Assembly (NCBI RefSeq): GCF_000337795.1
Contig: NZ_AOLP01000012.1
Span: 124,001 to 188,000 of the forward strand
Origin: Haloferax denitrificans ATCC 35960
GTDB lineage: Archaea > Halobacteriota > Halobacteria > Halobacteriales > Haloferacaceae
Direction: 5' to 3'
DNA length: 64,000 nt
Below are positions 26,120 through 34,899 of this stretch, in pieces; positions within the stretch are counted from its first letter, which is position 1, and each line of letters starts with the position of its first letter. The notes under the pieces were generated by a model. The model had not been told where the DNA came from. It worked only from the letters and a program-made list of their open reading frames with translations, and did not search any database. The translations under genes were made by a program, and so were the position numbers.

Positions 26120-26133
26120 CGAAAGCTTAAATT
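26120..26133 (+). promoter_or_regulatory. BRE/TATA promoter for the tRNA-Val pair
   Basis: CGAAAGCTTAAATT combines a BRE-like CGAAA with a TATA-like CTTAAAT, about 60 bases before the first tRNA-Val. The predicted start near 26155 gives a short 5' leader removed by RNase P. No other promoter is apparent before the second tRNA, so one transcript probably carries both. Confidence 0.55.
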
Positions 26134-26188
26134 GTAACCCCGGACAACGGAGAGATGCGTCCGAACGGGCGCGGGAAGCTCCGTAACC

Positions 26189-26263
26189 GGGTTGGTGGTC
26201 TAGTCTGGTTATGACACCTCCTTGACATGGAGGAGGCCGGCAGTTCAAATCTGCCCCAACCCA
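26189..26263 (+). tRNA. tRNA-Val (anticodon GAC)
   Basis: A 75-base tRNA without CCA. Acceptor arms GGGTTGG and CCAACCC pair fully, with discriminator A at 26263. The anticodon stem CCTCC/GGAGG encloses loop TTGACAT, so the anticodon is GAC, reading GTC/GTT valine codons. The T-arm has GTTCAAATC. No intron. An identical copy follows 45 bases later. Confidence 0.97.
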
Positions 26264-26308
26264 CTCCTCTTCCCGCGTTTCGGCGTTCGGCGATGTTCGC
26301 AACACACC

Positions 26309-26383
26309 GGGTTGGTGGTCTAGTCTGGTTATGACACCTCCTTGACATGGAGGAGGCCGGCAGTTCAAATCTGCCCCAACCCA
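26309..26383 (+). tRNA. tRNA-Val (anticodon GAC), second copy
   Basis: Identical over all 75 bases to the tRNA at 26189-26263 (same acceptor, anticodon loop TTGACAT and T-arm). The spacer shows only short similarity. The exact identity points to recent tandem duplication or ongoing gene conversion. Confidence 0.97.
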
Positions 26384-26407
26384 CTACTTTCTCGCGACGA
26401 GTTATCT

Positions 26408-26435
26408 ACCGAGCACCGCGTAGCGTGTGCTCGGT
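26408..26435 (+). terminator. Hairpin downstream of the tRNA-Val pair
   Basis: ACCGAGCAC-N10-GTGCTCGGT, a perfect 9-base inverted repeat starting 25 bases after the second tRNA. It may mark the end of the tRNA transcript. No T-run follows directly, so a factor-independent terminator is doubtful. Confidence 0.4.
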
Positions 26436-26462
26436 GCCACGAGTCGCGTGCAATCGTGCCGC

Positions 26463-26477
26463 GGGGCAGATTTGAAC
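26463..26477 (-). repeat. Inverted fragment of the tRNA-Val T-arm
   Basis: On the minus strand this reads GTTCAAATCTGCCCC, identical to 15 bases of the T-loop and 3' stem of the two tRNA-Val genes. It is followed by a run of haloarchaeal GAGCGAACG/CAGTGAGCGAG inverted repeats (26480-26530). It could be a remnant of recombination at tRNA 3' ends, or chance given how conserved T-arms are. Confidence 0.5.
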
Positions 26478-26618
26478 CAGCGAGCGAACGCAGTGAGCGA
26501 GTGAGGTTCACGCGAGCGGAGCGAGCGTGTCACCCGACACAGCCCACCGCACCACTCACCGACCATACAGTCTCCCACACCACCCAACCACTATGTTTTC
26601 CCCCCGCGAACTCCGCCC

Positions 26619-26768
26619 ATGACCCTCCTGCAGATTCCCGGCGGTCCGGAACTCGTCATCCTCGCGCTGTTGCTCCTCATCCCGCTCGCGGTCGTCTATC
26701 TGGGCTACAAGCTCATCCAGTCGCTCCGGGCGTTCGAAGAGGGCAGAAACGAGCAGTCACAGCGGTAG
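26619..26768 (+). CDS. Small single-helix membrane protein
   Basis: A 49-residue protein: MTLLQIPGGPELV, one hydrophobic helix (ILALLLLIPLAVVYLGY), then an amphipathic polar segment (KLIQSLRAFEEGRNEQ). The layout recalls TatA/TatE (a short GPEL-like entry, one helix, an amphipathic helix), but the FG hinge and conserved lysines are absent. I therefore leave it unnamed. Confidence 0.6.
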   Translation: MTLLQIPGGPELVILALLLLIPLAVVYLGYKLIQSLRAFEEGRNEQSQR

Positions 26769-26770
26769 CG

Positions 26771-27280
26771 TCACGACGATACGTCGGGTCGGGCGTCGTC
26801 GCTTCGACTCTCGGCGGCTCCCGCCGGCGACGCCAACCGCTGTCGCCGGTGGTGCAGACGCGCCAGTTGGAGCGTCACCGCGTAGCCGACGACGGCGAGG
26901 GCGACGGCGAGAATCGTGTTGCCGACGAGCTGTCGAAACAGGATATCGAGACCGGCGCTGAGCGACACGTCTGCGACCGAGGCCCCCGGAACCGGGCCGA
27001 GCAGGTGCGAGCCGAGCCAGAAGCTCGCGCCGTAGACCGCCCACTTGACGGGCGGGTTGAACACGACGAGCGTGGCGACGAGCGCGAGTCGGCTCGCCCG
27101 CTCGACGAAGTAGCCGATGAGGGCGAACAGCGCGAGGGCGGTCCCTGCGGTCGGCATGGCCACGAAGAAGACGCCGAACGCGAAGCTGGCGGCCACCTCG
27201 TGAGGTGTGTGGTCCGCCGCGAACGCTCGTTCGAGGCCGGACCTGACGCGGGGACGAATCGACGCGAGACGGTCGTACAC
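26771..27280 (-). CDS. DUF2062 family membrane protein
   Basis: A 169-residue protein with three to four membrane helices. The N-terminal signature HTPHEVAASFAFGVFFVAMPTAG is the DUF2062 hallmark (residues about 24-46), followed by a helix and VVFNPPVKWAVYG, the family's second conserved motif. The C-terminus is polar. In bacteria such domains occur alone or fused to glycosyltransferases; the role is unknown. The start codon is GTG at 27280. Confidence 0.85.
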   Translation of the reverse strand: MYDRLASIRPRVRSGLERAFAADHTPHEVAASFAFGVFFVAMPTAGTALALFALIGYFVERASRLALVATLVVFNPPVKWAVYGASFWLGSHLLGPVPGASVADVSLSAGLDILFRQLVGNTILAVALAVVGYAVTLQLARLHHRRQRLASPAGAAESRSDDARPDVSS

Positions 27281-27377
27281 TCGTCGCGACTAGAAGCGAG
27301 ACGTCGTTATCAACGCTTCGCCGATTTGGTTCGTGATAGCAATCGGCGTGGAACGCCCGGCGACCGGCGGGCGGCGG

Positions 27378-27815
27378 TCAGCGGAACCGGCGGTCCGACT
27401 CCCATTTGTCCTTGAGTTCTATCATCTGGCCGACGCCGCGGGCCACGTCCGAGAGATGGAAGGCGATGTCCGTGGCGGTCACGATGCCGACCATCTCCGA
27501 GCCGTCGACGACGACGAGCTTTTTCACCCCTCGGTCGCGCATCTTCTCGGCGGCCACGCGCGTCGTGGAGTCCGGTCGGACCCACTTGATGGGACTCGAC
27601 ATGACCGCGCGGGTCGGGACCGCGGACAGCGGCTTCCCGCTCGCCACGCCGGCGCGGAGCGCGTCCGACTCGGTGACGATGCCCGCGGGACCGCCGTCGG
27701 CCATCACGACGACGCTCCCCGCGCCCCCGCGGAGCATGGTTCGCGCGCAGTCGGCGACGCTCGACCCCAGTTCGACGGTCGCAACCTCCTCGGTCATGAT
27801 GTCGTCGACGCGCAT
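27378..27815 (-). CDS. CBS-domain pair protein
   Basis: A 145-residue protein made of two CBS motifs (a Bateman module) with no effector domain: MRVDDIMTEEVATVE...GSVVVMADGGPAGIVTESD and VMSSPIKWVRPDSTTRVAAEKM...KLVVVDGSEMVGIVTATDI. Such modules bind adenosine nucleotides and regulate partners. It starts one base after the transducer stop codon, so the two genes are co-transcribed and a nucleotide-sensing link to taxis is conceivable but unproven. Confidence 0.92.
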   Translation of the reverse strand: MRVDDIMTEEVATVELGSSVADCARTMLRGGAGSVVVMADGGPAGIVTESDALRAGVASGKPLSAVPTRAVMSSPIKWVRPDSTTRVAAEKMRDRGVKKLVVVDGSEMVGIVTATDIAFHLSDVARGVGQMIELKDKWESDRRFR

Positions 27816-27816
27816 C

Positions 27817-30114
27817 TCAGTCGTCCGCGGGCGAGGGCTCTCGCTCGGGGCGCGACTCGGACGCGGCGCGGGTCCGGTCCGGGTCGGTTCCCGCCGTCGC
27901 CTCCTCGCCGAGCACGTCGTCGACGGTCGCGGCCACGTCGCCGCCGTCGTCGACCTCGAACGCGTCGAGGAGGTCGTCGAGGTGGCTCACGTGCGACGAG
28001 AGCTCGCGCACGTCTCCGTTGACGTCCACGAGCGCGGCGCTCTGTTCTTCGGCGGTCGCGGAGACGTTCTCGGCCTCGGCGGCGGTCTCCTCGGAGATGC
28101 CCGCGATTTCGTCGGTCATCGAGAGCACCTCTTGGGAGGAGTCGGCCTGACTGCCCGTGGCGTCCGAAATCTCGTGGACGCTCGCGGTCGTCTCCTCGAC
28201 GCGCTCGACGATGCCGTCGAAGGAGGAAAGCGCCTCGTCGACCGAGGTGGCGCTCTCTTCGACCTGCGCCTGCATGCGTTCGATGCGGGAGACGACGGCG
28301 TCGCGCTGGCTCTCGATTTCGGCGACGAGCGACTCGATGTCGCCCGCCGAGGACTTCGTCTCCTGTGCGAGCTGTTTGACCTCGTTGGAGACGACGGCGA
28401 ACCCCTCGCCGGCCTCGCCCGCGCGGGCGGCCTCGATGTTCGCGTTGAGCGCGAGGATGTCGGTCTGTTCGGCGATGTCGGTGATGACCTCGACGATTTC
28501 CTCGATTTGGGCGAGGCGGTCGTCGAGTTCGCGGACCTCGCCCACGGTCGCCTCCGTCTCGGCGCGCACGGCGTCGATGTCGTCGAGGGCGTCGGTGGCG
28601 GCGGTCTGGCCGTCCAGCGAGCGCGCCTCTGCCTCCTCGGTGAGCCGGACGAGCTCGTCGGCCGACGAGGCGATCTGCTGGATGGACGCAGAGAGGTCGT
28701 TAATCTCGTCGGCGGCGGCGACGAGGCTGTCGGTCTGCTCGCTCGCGCCCTCGGAAATCTGCTGGACCGACGCCGACACCTCCTCGCTCGCGGCGGACAC
28801 GTCGTCGGCGCGGTCGGCCACGCGGTCGGCGAGCGTCGCCACGTCCTCGCCGAACGTCTTGACCGTGCCGACGGTCTGTTCGATGTCGTCCATCATCTCG
28901 TTGTACGCGGCGGCGACGGTCGCCATGTCGCGGCTCTCGGAGTCGGTCGGGAGGCGGACGCGCAGGTCGCCGTCGGCCGCGCGGGTCATCGCCTCGCTGT
29001 AGGTCCGGGCGTCGGTCCGCTGGTCGCGGAGGTCGTCCCGGAGGTTGCCGATGCCGCGGACGACCTGTCCGAACTCGTCTCTCCGGTCGGTTTCGAGGTC
29101 GACGTCGAGGTCGCCGTCGCGGAGCGCGGCGACGGTCGACGCGAGGTCGACGAGCGGGAGCGCGGTGTTGCCGCGGACGATGAGCGCGAAGGCGACGAAG
29201 CCGAGTATCGAGAGCGCCAGCAGTGTCGCAATCCCCAGACCGACGCTTCGGGAGAGCGCGAAGACGTGGCTCGCGGGGGCGTGCAGGAGGAGCACGCCGC
29301 CGGAGACGGGGACGTGCGCGACGACGTGCGGCGAGGAGACGAAGCCCTCGACCGGGTCGAGGCGGGCGACCCCCGTCTCGCCGGCGAAGGCGTCGTCGAG
29401 TTCGGACGCCTCGGCGGCGGGATAAGCGACGTTCGACTGGCCGCCGCCGCCGTCGTAGAGGACGTTCCCGTCGGTCGTCACGAGTTGGGTGAAGCCGCCG
29501 TCGATGCGGTTGCCGTCGAGCGCGGCCCCGAGCGAGGACGCCTCGGCGACGAGGACGATTGCGCGCGGTTCGATGGACGGAAGCGGCGCGACGAAGCCCA
29601 TGTAGGCGACGCCGTCTTCGACGTAGACGGTGGTCCGCTCGACGCCGTCGTCCGAGAGGTCGGCGCTCGCGGGGAGCGGAAGCGACCCGCCTTCGAACAG
29701 CGTCGTCCCGACCGCGCCCTCCTCGGAGGAGCCGATGACGGTCGTCGTCTCGGTGTCGACGAAGTGGAGCGCGGCCACGTCCGCGGGCATGTCCGCTTTC
29801 GCGGCCGTCAGGGTCGCCGAAGACCGGCCGTCGAGCGTGCTCCCGGCGGCGGGGTCGTCCGCGACGATGGTGGCGAGGCGTTCGCGCTCGTCGAACCACG
29901 TGTCCACCTGCAGGGCCTCGCGTTCGGCCTCGGTGAGGAGGTTGGCGCGGGCGTTCTCGTCTATCGTGGATGCCGTCTGTTGATACTGGACGGCTCCGAC
30001 GCCGGCGACGAGGACTGAGACGAGTAGCATCGCGGCGACGAGCCGCCGCATGTAGCTCTCCGTAATCGCATCAGGAAGCCGTGATTCGGCCTCCAAAACG
30101 AGATTCTCGGCCAT
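27817..30114 (-). CDS. Methyl-accepting transducer protein (Htr type)
   Basis: A 765-residue membrane chemoreceptor. Helix 1 is at about 24-42 ([18 protein letters not shown]). A large extracellular sensor of roughly 260 residues follows, Cache-like in length and pattern, then helix 2 ([21 protein letters not shown]), a HAMP region ([20 protein letters not shown]) and a long coiled coil. The tip motif is [35 protein letters not shown] (split over residues about 550-585), which binds CheA and CheW. Glu/Gln pairs in the coils are likely methylation sites. The ligand is unknown. I chose ATG 30114 ([11 protein letters not shown]). Confidence 0.93.
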   Translation of the reverse strand: MAENLVLEAESRLPDAITESYMRRLVAAMLLVSVLVAGVGAVQYQQTASTIDENARANLLTEAEREALQVDTWFDERERLATIVADDPAAGSTLDGRSSATLTAAKADMPADVAALHFVDTETTTVIGSSEEGAVGTTLFEGGSLPLPASADLSDDGVERTTVYVEDGVAYMGFVAPLPSIEPRAIVLVAEASSLGAALDGNRIDGGFTQLVTTDGNVLYDGGGGQSNVAYPAAEASELDDAFAGETGVARLDPVEGFVSSPHVVAHVPVSGGVLLLHAPASHVFALSRSVGLGIATLLALSILGFVAFALIVRGNTALPLVDLASTVAALRDGDLDVDLETDRRDEFGQVVRGIGNLRDDLRDQRTDARTYSEAMTRAADGDLRVRLPTDSESRDMATVAAAYNEMMDDIEQTVGTVKTFGEDVATLADRVADRADDVSAASEEVSASVQQISEGASEQTDSLVAAADEINDLSASIQQIASSADELVRLTEEAEARSLDGQTAATDALDDIDAVRAETEATVGEVRELDDRLAQIEEIVEVITDIAEQTDILALNANIEAARAGEAGEGFAVVSNEVKQLAQETKSSAGDIESLVAEIESQRDAVVSRIERMQAQVEESATSVDEALSSFDGIVERVEETTASVHEISDATGSQADSSQEVLSMTDEIAGISEETAAEAENVSATAEEQSAALVDVNGDVRELSSHVSHLDDLLDAFEVDDGGDVAATVDDVLGEEATAGTDPDRTRAASESRPEREPSPADD

Positions 30115-30289
30115 TACCGTACCGACCCGAATGCGGTGCATAAATCCGTGCCTTCGAGTATCAAACGAGATAATAAGTCGACGCGGCGACGGTCGAACGG
30201 GCTTCGACGACTGCGGACCGCGGGCCGGGCGGCCCCGACCAGTCCGCCCCGAGCGTCAACCATACGGCTGTTGAACGCTAGCAACCCAC

Positions 30290-30583
30290 ATGGAAACCGA
30301 GTTCCGCCTGCTCGTGGCGGGCTTCTGCATCGTCGCGCCGTCGCTGTTGTTCGTCGGGTTCGTCAGACTGCTCGACGCCATGCGCGAGGACGACCTCGTC
30401 GAGCGCGTCCTCGACAGGGTCGACGAGGGAGGCGGGCCGACCGGGACGGCGCTCGACCCGACGACGTTCCTGCGGTCCGCAGGGGAGAAGTCGCGTCGGC
30501 GGACGGCGGTCTGCCGGGAGTGCGGCGCGCCGAACGCGACCGACGGCGGGCGCTGTGGGCTGTGCGGGGCGGCGTTGCGATAG
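30290..30583 (+). CDS. Membrane-anchored zinc-ribbon protein
   Basis: A 97-residue protein: an N-terminal membrane helix (LLVAGFCIVAPSLLFVGFV), an acidic linker, and a C-terminal zinc ribbon with CRECGAPN and CGLCGAA. Short zinc-ribbon membrane proteins are frequent in haloarchaea and largely uncharacterised. It is divergent from the transducer gene and convergent with sucD. Confidence 0.75.
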   Translation: METEFRLLVAGFCIVAPSLLFVGFVRLLDAMREDDLVERVLDRVDEGGGPTGTALDPTTFLRSAGEKSRRRTAVCRECGAPNATDGGRCGLCGAALR

Positions 30584-30593
30584 CGCGGGCGCG

Positions 30594-30599
30594 AAAAAA
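30594..30599 (-). terminator. Oligo-T terminator after sucD
   Basis: Read on the minus strand, a TTTTTT run (followed by CGCGCCCG) lies about 40 bases after the sucD stop codon. It sits between two convergent genes, where it can end the sucCD transcript. Confidence 0.45.
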
Positions 30600-30636
30600 G
30601 AATCGAAGAAAACGGAAAGCCGCGTTCGAGGCGGCG

Positions 30637-31506
30637 TTAGAGGAAGTCTTCGATGTGGTCGGCGACCTCGTTGGGGGTGTCGCCGACGGGGACGCCCGCG
30701 TCGTTGAGGGCGGAAATCTTGGACTCCGCGGTGCCCGTGCCCGACCCGGAGACGATAGCGCCGGCGTGACCCATGCGCTTGCCCGGCGGTGCCGTGCGGC
30801 CGGCGATGAAGCCGGCGACGGGCGTGTCCATGTTCTCCGCGATGAACTTCGCGGCCTGCTCTTCGTCCTCGCCGCCGATTTCGCCGCACATGACGACCGC
30901 GTGCGTGTCGGGGTCGTTCTCGAACGCTTCGAGGGCGTCGACGAACGACGTGCCGATGATGGGGTCGCCGCCGATGCCGATGGCGGTGGTCTGGCCGATG
31001 CCGCGCTCGGTCAGGTTCGAGACGACCTGATAGGTGAGGGTGCCGGAGCGGGAGACGAGGCCGACGTTCCCCTCCTCGAAGATGTTTCCGGGGAGGATGC
31101 CGAGCTTGGACTCGCCGGGCGTGATGATGCCCGGGCAGTTGGGACCGATGAGGCGCGTGTCGGTCTCCGACAGGCGCTTGTTGACCTTGGCCATGTCCTG
31201 CGTCGGGACGCCCTCGGTGATGGCGACGACGAGGTCGAGGTCCGTGTCGAGCGCCTCGAAGATGGCGTCAGCGGCGAACGCCGGCGGGACGAACACGACC
31301 GAGGCGTTGGCGTCTTCCTCGTCGACCGCCTCTTCGACGGTGTCGTAGACGGGGATGCCGTCGACGTCCTGACCGCCCTTTCCGGGGGAGGTCCCGGCGA
31401 CGACGTTCGTGCCGTATTCGACCATCTGGCGGGTGTGGAACTTACCTTCGCCACCCGTGATACCCTGTACAACCACTCGCGTGTCGTCGTCGACGAAAAT
31501 GCTCAT
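30637..31506 (-). CDS. sucD: Succinyl-CoA synthetase alpha subunit
   Basis: A 289-residue subunit of the ligase that interconverts succinyl-CoA and succinate with nucleotide-phosphate formation in the citric acid cycle. Seen: [18 protein letters not shown] (CoA-binding Rossmann fold), [34 protein letters not shown] and the phosphohistidine near [16 protein letters not shown]. The C-terminal ends [14 protein letters not shown]. The start overlaps the sucC stop by four bases, so the subunits are coupled. Confidence 0.96.
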   Translation of the reverse strand: MSIFVDDDTRVVVQGITGGEGKFHTRQMVEYGTNVVAGTSPGKGGQDVDGIPVYDTVEEAVDEEDANASVVFVPPAFAADAIFEALDTDLDLVVAITEGVPTQDMAKVNKRLSETDTRLIGPNCPGIITPGESKLGILPGNIFEEGNVGLVSRSGTLTYQVVSNLTERGIGQTTAIGIGGDPIIGTSFVDALEAFENDPDTHAVVMCGEIGGEDEEQAAKFIAENMDTPVAGFIAGRTAPPGKRMGHAGAIVSGSGTGTAESKISALNDAGVPVGDTPNEVADHIEDFL

Positions 31507-32648
31507 TGGGACACCTCCTGTGCGTTCTTGACGGCACGCTGGACGGCGTCCTCCAGCGTCCCCTCGACCTGTACGAGGTCCGTGTTCAGAATCTCCATGC
31601 CCTCCTCGGCGTTCGTGCCCGCGAGGCGGACGACGACCGGCTTGGGAATCTCGTCGAAGCTCTCCAGCGCCTCGTTGATACCCTTGGCGACCTCGTCGCC
31701 GCGGGTGATGCCGCCGAAGATGTTGAACACGACGGAGTCGACGTTCTCGTCGGAGAAGACCATGTCCAGCGCGTTCGCCACGCGCTCGGCCTTCGCGCCG
31801 CCGCCGATGTCGAGGAAGTTGGCGGGTTCGCCGCCGAAGTAGTCCACGAGGTCGAGCGTCGTCATGACGAGCCCGGCACCGTTGCCGATGATGCCGACGT
31901 TACCCGACAGGCGGACGTAGTCGAAGCCGTACTCGCCGGCCTTGGCTTCGAGGTCGTTCTCGTAGGCGTCCTCTTCCATCGCCGCGAGGTCGTCGTGACG
32001 GAACAGGGCGTCGTCGTCGATGTTCATGACGGCGTCCGCGGCGACGATGTCGCGGTCCGAGGTAATCATGACGGGGTTGATTTCGATGTCCGACGCGTCG
32101 TTCGACTCGTAGAGGTCGTACAGCGTCGTGAGGAACGAGGCGACGTCGAAGGCGACGTCGCGGGGGATGCCCGCCTCGAAGACGACCTTCCGGGCCTGAT
32201 AGGGATGCAGGCCGAACGCGGGGTCGATGTGCTCGCGGGCGATTGCGTCCGGGTTCTCCTCTGCGACTTCCTCGATGTTGACGCCACCCTCCGTCGAGAC
32301 CATCGCGACGGGCTTGCCCTCGCTTCGGTCCATCGTGACGCCGACGTACAGTTCGTTCTCGAAGTCGACGCCGGCCTCGACGAGCACTCGGTCGACCGTG
32401 TAGCCCTTGAGGTCCATCCCGAGGATGTCCTCTGCGGCCTGTCGAGCCTCGTCTTCGTTCGTGGCGATTTTGATGCCACCGGCCTTGCCACGCCCACCGA
32501 CGTGTACCTGCGCCTTGATGGCGGCGGGGTATCCGATCTCCTCGACCGCCTCCATGACCTCCTCTACCGACGACGCGAGACGGGACTCTGGCACCGGAAT
32601 CCCAGCCTCTGCGAAGATGTCCTTCGCCTGGTATTCGTGAAGCTTCAT
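31503..32648 (-). CDS. sucC: Succinyl-CoA synthetase beta subunit
   Basis: A 381-residue ATP-grasp subunit. N-terminal [20 protein letters not shown] is diagnostic. [18 protein letters not shown] binds nucleotide, and EINPVMI marks the metal region. The C-terminal domain has [30 protein letters not shown] and [14 protein letters not shown]. Its TATA (ATTTAAGC near 32677) is 27-29 bases before the ATG at 32648; another ATG two codons upstream (32654) is possible. Confidence 0.96.
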   Translation of the reverse strand: MKLHEYQAKDIFAEAGIPVPESRLASSVEEVMEAVEEIGYPAAIKAQVHVGGRGKAGGIKIATNEDEARQAAEDILGMDLKGYTVDRVLVEAGVDFENELYVGVTMDRSEGKPVAMVSTEGGVNIEEVAEENPDAIAREHIDPAFGLHPYQARKVVFEAGIPRDVAFDVASFLTTLYDLYESNDASDIEINPVMITSDRDIVAADAVMNIDDDALFRHDDLAAMEEDAYENDLEAKAGEYGFDYVRLSGNVGIIGNGAGLVMTTLDLVDYFGGEPANFLDIGGGAKAERVANALDMVFSDENVDSVVFNIFGGITRGDEVAKGINEALESFDEIPKPVVVRLAGTNAEEGMEILNTDLVQVEGTLEDAVQRAVKNAQEVSQ

Positions 32649-32738
32649 TACCATGCGTGGGAGGGGAAGGCACGCGCTTAAATCCCATTCATCTACGTTC
32701 AGGGTCGACGGTGTCAGACTCTCCTAATAGATAACTCG

Positions 32739-32752
32739 TTTTGCATATATGC
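32739..32752. promoter_or_regulatory. Palindromic TATA-like repeat, copy 1
   Basis: TTTTGCATATATGC, containing the perfect 10-base palindrome GCATATATGC. An identical 14-mer recurs 79 bases downstream (32818-32831). No ATG lies at the leaderless distance from this copy, so it is either an upstream operator or the relic of a duplicated promoter; ATGAACCC...CTGGAT after it resembles the start of the small gene after copy 2. Confidence 0.5.
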
Positions 32753-32817
32753 GTTCTATGAGGGCTGAACGGTACGCGTAGGGTCAAATGAACCCGAAGC
32801 TCTGGATAGGAAAACAC

Positions 32818-32832
32818 TTTTGCATATATGCA
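32818..32832 (+). promoter_or_regulatory. Palindromic TATA promoter of the small gene, copy 2
   Basis: TTT followed by the perfect 12-base palindrome TGCATATATGCA (32821-32832), centred 26-27 bases before the ATG at 32853, which is the haloarchaeal leaderless-promoter distance. A symmetric TATA could in principle be read both ways and could double as a repressor site. Confidence 0.55.
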
Positions 32833-32852
32833 ACCCTCTATGGTACACAGAG

Positions 32853-32957
32853 ATGAACCCAGATACGCTGGATCTAATCAGCAAGAACATCGAGAGAAAC
32901 CACGATAAATACGTGGCGATGGGTTCTCCCGGTGAGGTCACCGAGGACAAAGCCTGA
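32853..32957 (+). CDS. Putative 34-residue small protein
   Basis: ATG to TGA encodes MNPDTLDLISKNIERNHDKY then VAMGSPGEVTEDKA, a charged, soluble, probably helical peptide. Support: the palindromic TATA lies at exactly the leaderless distance, and codon choice suits a peptide rather than spacer. No family is recognised. It is convergent with the Fic/DOC gene and could be its antitoxin, or the truncated remainder of one. This is inference; existence of the peptide is unproven. Confidence 0.4.
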   Translation: MNPDTLDLISKNIERNHDKYVAMGSPGEVTEDKA

Positions 32958-33072
32958 GCTAAAACCCGTTCTCCCGGCCGTGATTGATCACGCTTCGTAA
33001 CTGTTCGAGCGTCGGCTTCATCGGCAGGCGATTCTCGCAGTCCAAGAGGAAATTTCTGAAATATCGATGCCA

Positions 33073-33089
33073 ACTAACGTATAGTTAGT
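33073..33089. repeat. Inverted repeat at the Fic gene stop codon
   Basis: ACTAAC-GTATA-GTTAGT, a perfect 6-base inverted repeat that contains the TAA stop of the Fic/DOC gene in one arm. It could be a short terminator or a site where the reading frame was broken, because coding-like sequence continues in frame beyond it. Confidence 0.4.
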
Positions 33090-33813
33090 CTTTCAGCCAC
33101 AGAGAATTGTATTTCACATCCGAATGGAGGCCACGAATTATCTTGGAATGCAGTACGGCACGCTCGATGTGATCTCCGGGCCACTCCTCGTCGGGGAAAT
33201 CGACATCGTTCTGCTTCAGTAAACCGTACAAAGAGGCCATGCCTGTTCGGTGGTTCGCATCCGGAAACGTGTGAATTCCAGCAAACGCACGCATCCAATG
33301 AGTACACTGCTGTGAGAGTGATTCTGTCCGTGGGAACTCGCGGAGCAAGCGGTTTAGTTTCCAATCGGTAGCTCCGAGAATCTTTTGTTGGGTGTATGTT
33401 GGCGACTCGTTGAGGATTCGATAGTCGTTCTCCGGATCTCTGAAGAACTGGAGGTTAATCTGCTTGATGTCTGTCGGGTCTAACTTCGAAAAGTCGGTGA
33501 GACGCCAGTCGGAGACACAGAGTCCCTCATCGATGACGAGATCCTCCCCAGAGAACCAGGGAGAACAACCCTCCTCGGCGAAGACGGCCTCGCCAGATGC
33601 GGTCGCTTCGAATGTATCTTCAGCGACTTCCACGACTGCCCCCACACGGGCGAGCAAGCGGCATTGAAGCCGAATTACGTTCTCTCGAAACCGGTCCTCC
33701 GCGAGGTCCTCGGGCGTGGAAACCCCACGCTCTACTAGCCGGCTCAAGAGTTGTTTCTCAGAGAGGTACATCGGACCGCCTCGTTTCTGCCACGGCGCGA
33801 GGTTTCGGTCCAT
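33085..33813 (-). CDS. Fic/DOC-type protein with N-terminal winged helix
   Basis: A 242-residue protein. The C-terminal half carries HTFPDANHRTGMASL, matching the Fic core HxFx(D/E)(G/A)N-x-R that binds ATP and AMPylates (Fic) or phosphorylates (Doc) target proteins. The N-terminal 75 residues look like a winged helix (LSEKQLLSRLVERGVSTPEDLA). GC is clearly below that of flanking genes, suggesting transfer. I see no clear inhibitory (S/T)xxxE(G/N) helix, so any antitoxin must be separate. ATG 33813 fits a TATA-like CTTATCC upstream; ATG 33771 is the alternative. Sense sequence continues in frame after the TAA. Confidence 0.75.
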   Translation of the reverse strand: MDRNLAPWQKRGGPMYLSEKQLLSRLVERGVSTPEDLAEDRFRENVIRLQCRLLARVGAVVEVAEDTFEATASGEAVFAEEGCSPWFSGEDLVIDEGLCVSDWRLTDFSKLDPTDIKQINLQFFRDPENDYRILNESPTYTQQKILGATDWKLNRLLREFPRTESLSQQCTHWMRAFAGIHTFPDANHRTGMASLYGLLKQNDVDFPDEEWPGDHIERAVLHSKIIRGLHSDVKYNSLWLKD

Positions 33814-33857
33814 GGTGTAGGGAAAATACGTAATAGGATAAGAACTTCTGTGTAACT

Positions 33858-34823
33858 ATGCGCGCTGTCAGATTCCACGACCACGGCGGACGCGACGTGC
33901 TTCAGGTAGACGACATCGACACGCCCGAGCCGGCGGCGGGCGAGGTCCTCGTCGACGTCGCGGCCGCGGGCGTCAACCCGGTTGACACGTACTTCCGCGA
34001 GGGCTCGTACCAGCCGTTTGCGATGCCGATGATTCCCGGCGTCGACGTGGCCGGAACGGTCGCGGCGGTCGGGGCCGACGTGACGGGATTCGCGGAGGGC
34101 GACCACGTCGTCGGCACCGGCATCGGCAAGGACCACTACGGCGGCTACGCCGAGTTCGCGGCCGTCCCGACCGACCGGCTCGCGGTCCTCTCGGACGACG
34201 TGGACCTCGTCGCGGCCGGCGGCGCGGGCGTCGCCGGCGTCACCGCGTGGCGCGCCCTCGTCGACCACGGCGGGATGCAACTCGGCGACACGGTGCTGAT
34301 TCACGGCGGCTCCGGCGGCGTCGGCCACGCCGCGGTCCAGCTCGCCGCGGCGTCCGGGGCCCGCGTCATCGCCACCGCCGCGCCCGACTACCACGACCGG
34401 GTGGCCGAACTCGGCGCGGACGTGGTCCTCGACTACGACCGCGACGACCTCGCGGACGCCGTCCTGGAGGCCGCGACGGGCGACGGCGTGGACCTGACGC
34501 TCGACCACCGGCTGGACGACTACCTCCAGTTCGACGCCGACGTGGCCGCTCACGGCGGTCGCATCGTCGGCATCGGCGAGAACGACCCCGAAGTCGGCTT
34601 CGACCTGTCGTCGTCGGCCCGGGGGAAGGACCTCTCGCTGACGATGATGAGCATGTTCAACACGCCCGACCTCTCCGCGCCCCTGCGCGAACTCGCCGGG
34701 CAAATGGGCGCGGGCGAGTTCGAAATCGACGTGGCGCGGACCTACGACCTCGACGAGGCCGCCGAGGCCCACCGCGCCGTCATGGAAGACAGCTTCCTCG
34801 GCAAGTTGGTCATCACGCCCTGA
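33858..34823 (+). CDS. NADPH:quinone reductase-like MDR oxidoreductase
   Basis: A 321-residue zinc-independent medium-chain dehydrogenase/reductase. N-terminal MRAVRFHDHGGRDVLQVDDI, GVNPVDTYFREG and PGVDVAGTV identify the quinone oxidoreductase branch. The Rossmann fold shows LIHGGSGGVGHAAVQLA. No zinc-binding cysteines. It presumably reduces quinones or enones with NADPH. The start is 44 bases from the divergent Fic gene's start, and the TATA region is shared between them. Confidence 0.92.
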   Translation: MRAVRFHDHGGRDVLQVDDIDTPEPAAGEVLVDVAAAGVNPVDTYFREGSYQPFAMPMIPGVDVAGTVAAVGADVTGFAEGDHVVGTGIGKDHYGGYAEFAAVPTDRLAVLSDDVDLVAAGGAGVAGVTAWRALVDHGGMQLGDTVLIHGGSGGVGHAAVQLAAASGARVIATAAPDYHDRVAELGADVVLDYDRDDLADAVLEAATGDGVDLTLDHRLDDYLQFDADVAAHGGRIVGIGENDPEVGFDLSSSARGKDLSLTMMSMFNTPDLSAPLRELAGQMGAGEFEIDVARTYDLDEAAEAHRAVMEDSFLGKLVITP

Positions 34824-34899
34824 CGGGCCGTCTCCCCGCACTACTGCGGTCGGTGGCGGCCGGTCGCCTGCGGGCGCACAGCCGCGACCGAATTATGTT

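Noticed and set aside
26003-26384. Two minus-strand open frames with repeated CRPPPCQGGVI-like segments over the tRNA-Val genes
   Set aside because: The repeated peptide is just the antisense translation of the two identical tRNAs.
26619-26768. TatA-like subunit
   Set aside because: One helix plus an amphipathic tail fits, but the FG hinge and lysine pattern of TatA are absent; kept as an unnamed small membrane protein.
32756-33073. Minus-strand 105-codon frame between sucC and the Fic gene
   Set aside because: It runs through the palindromic promoter and opposite the small gene, with no TATA at its start and no recognisable features; the in-frame extension of the Fic gene is the more protein-like reading there.
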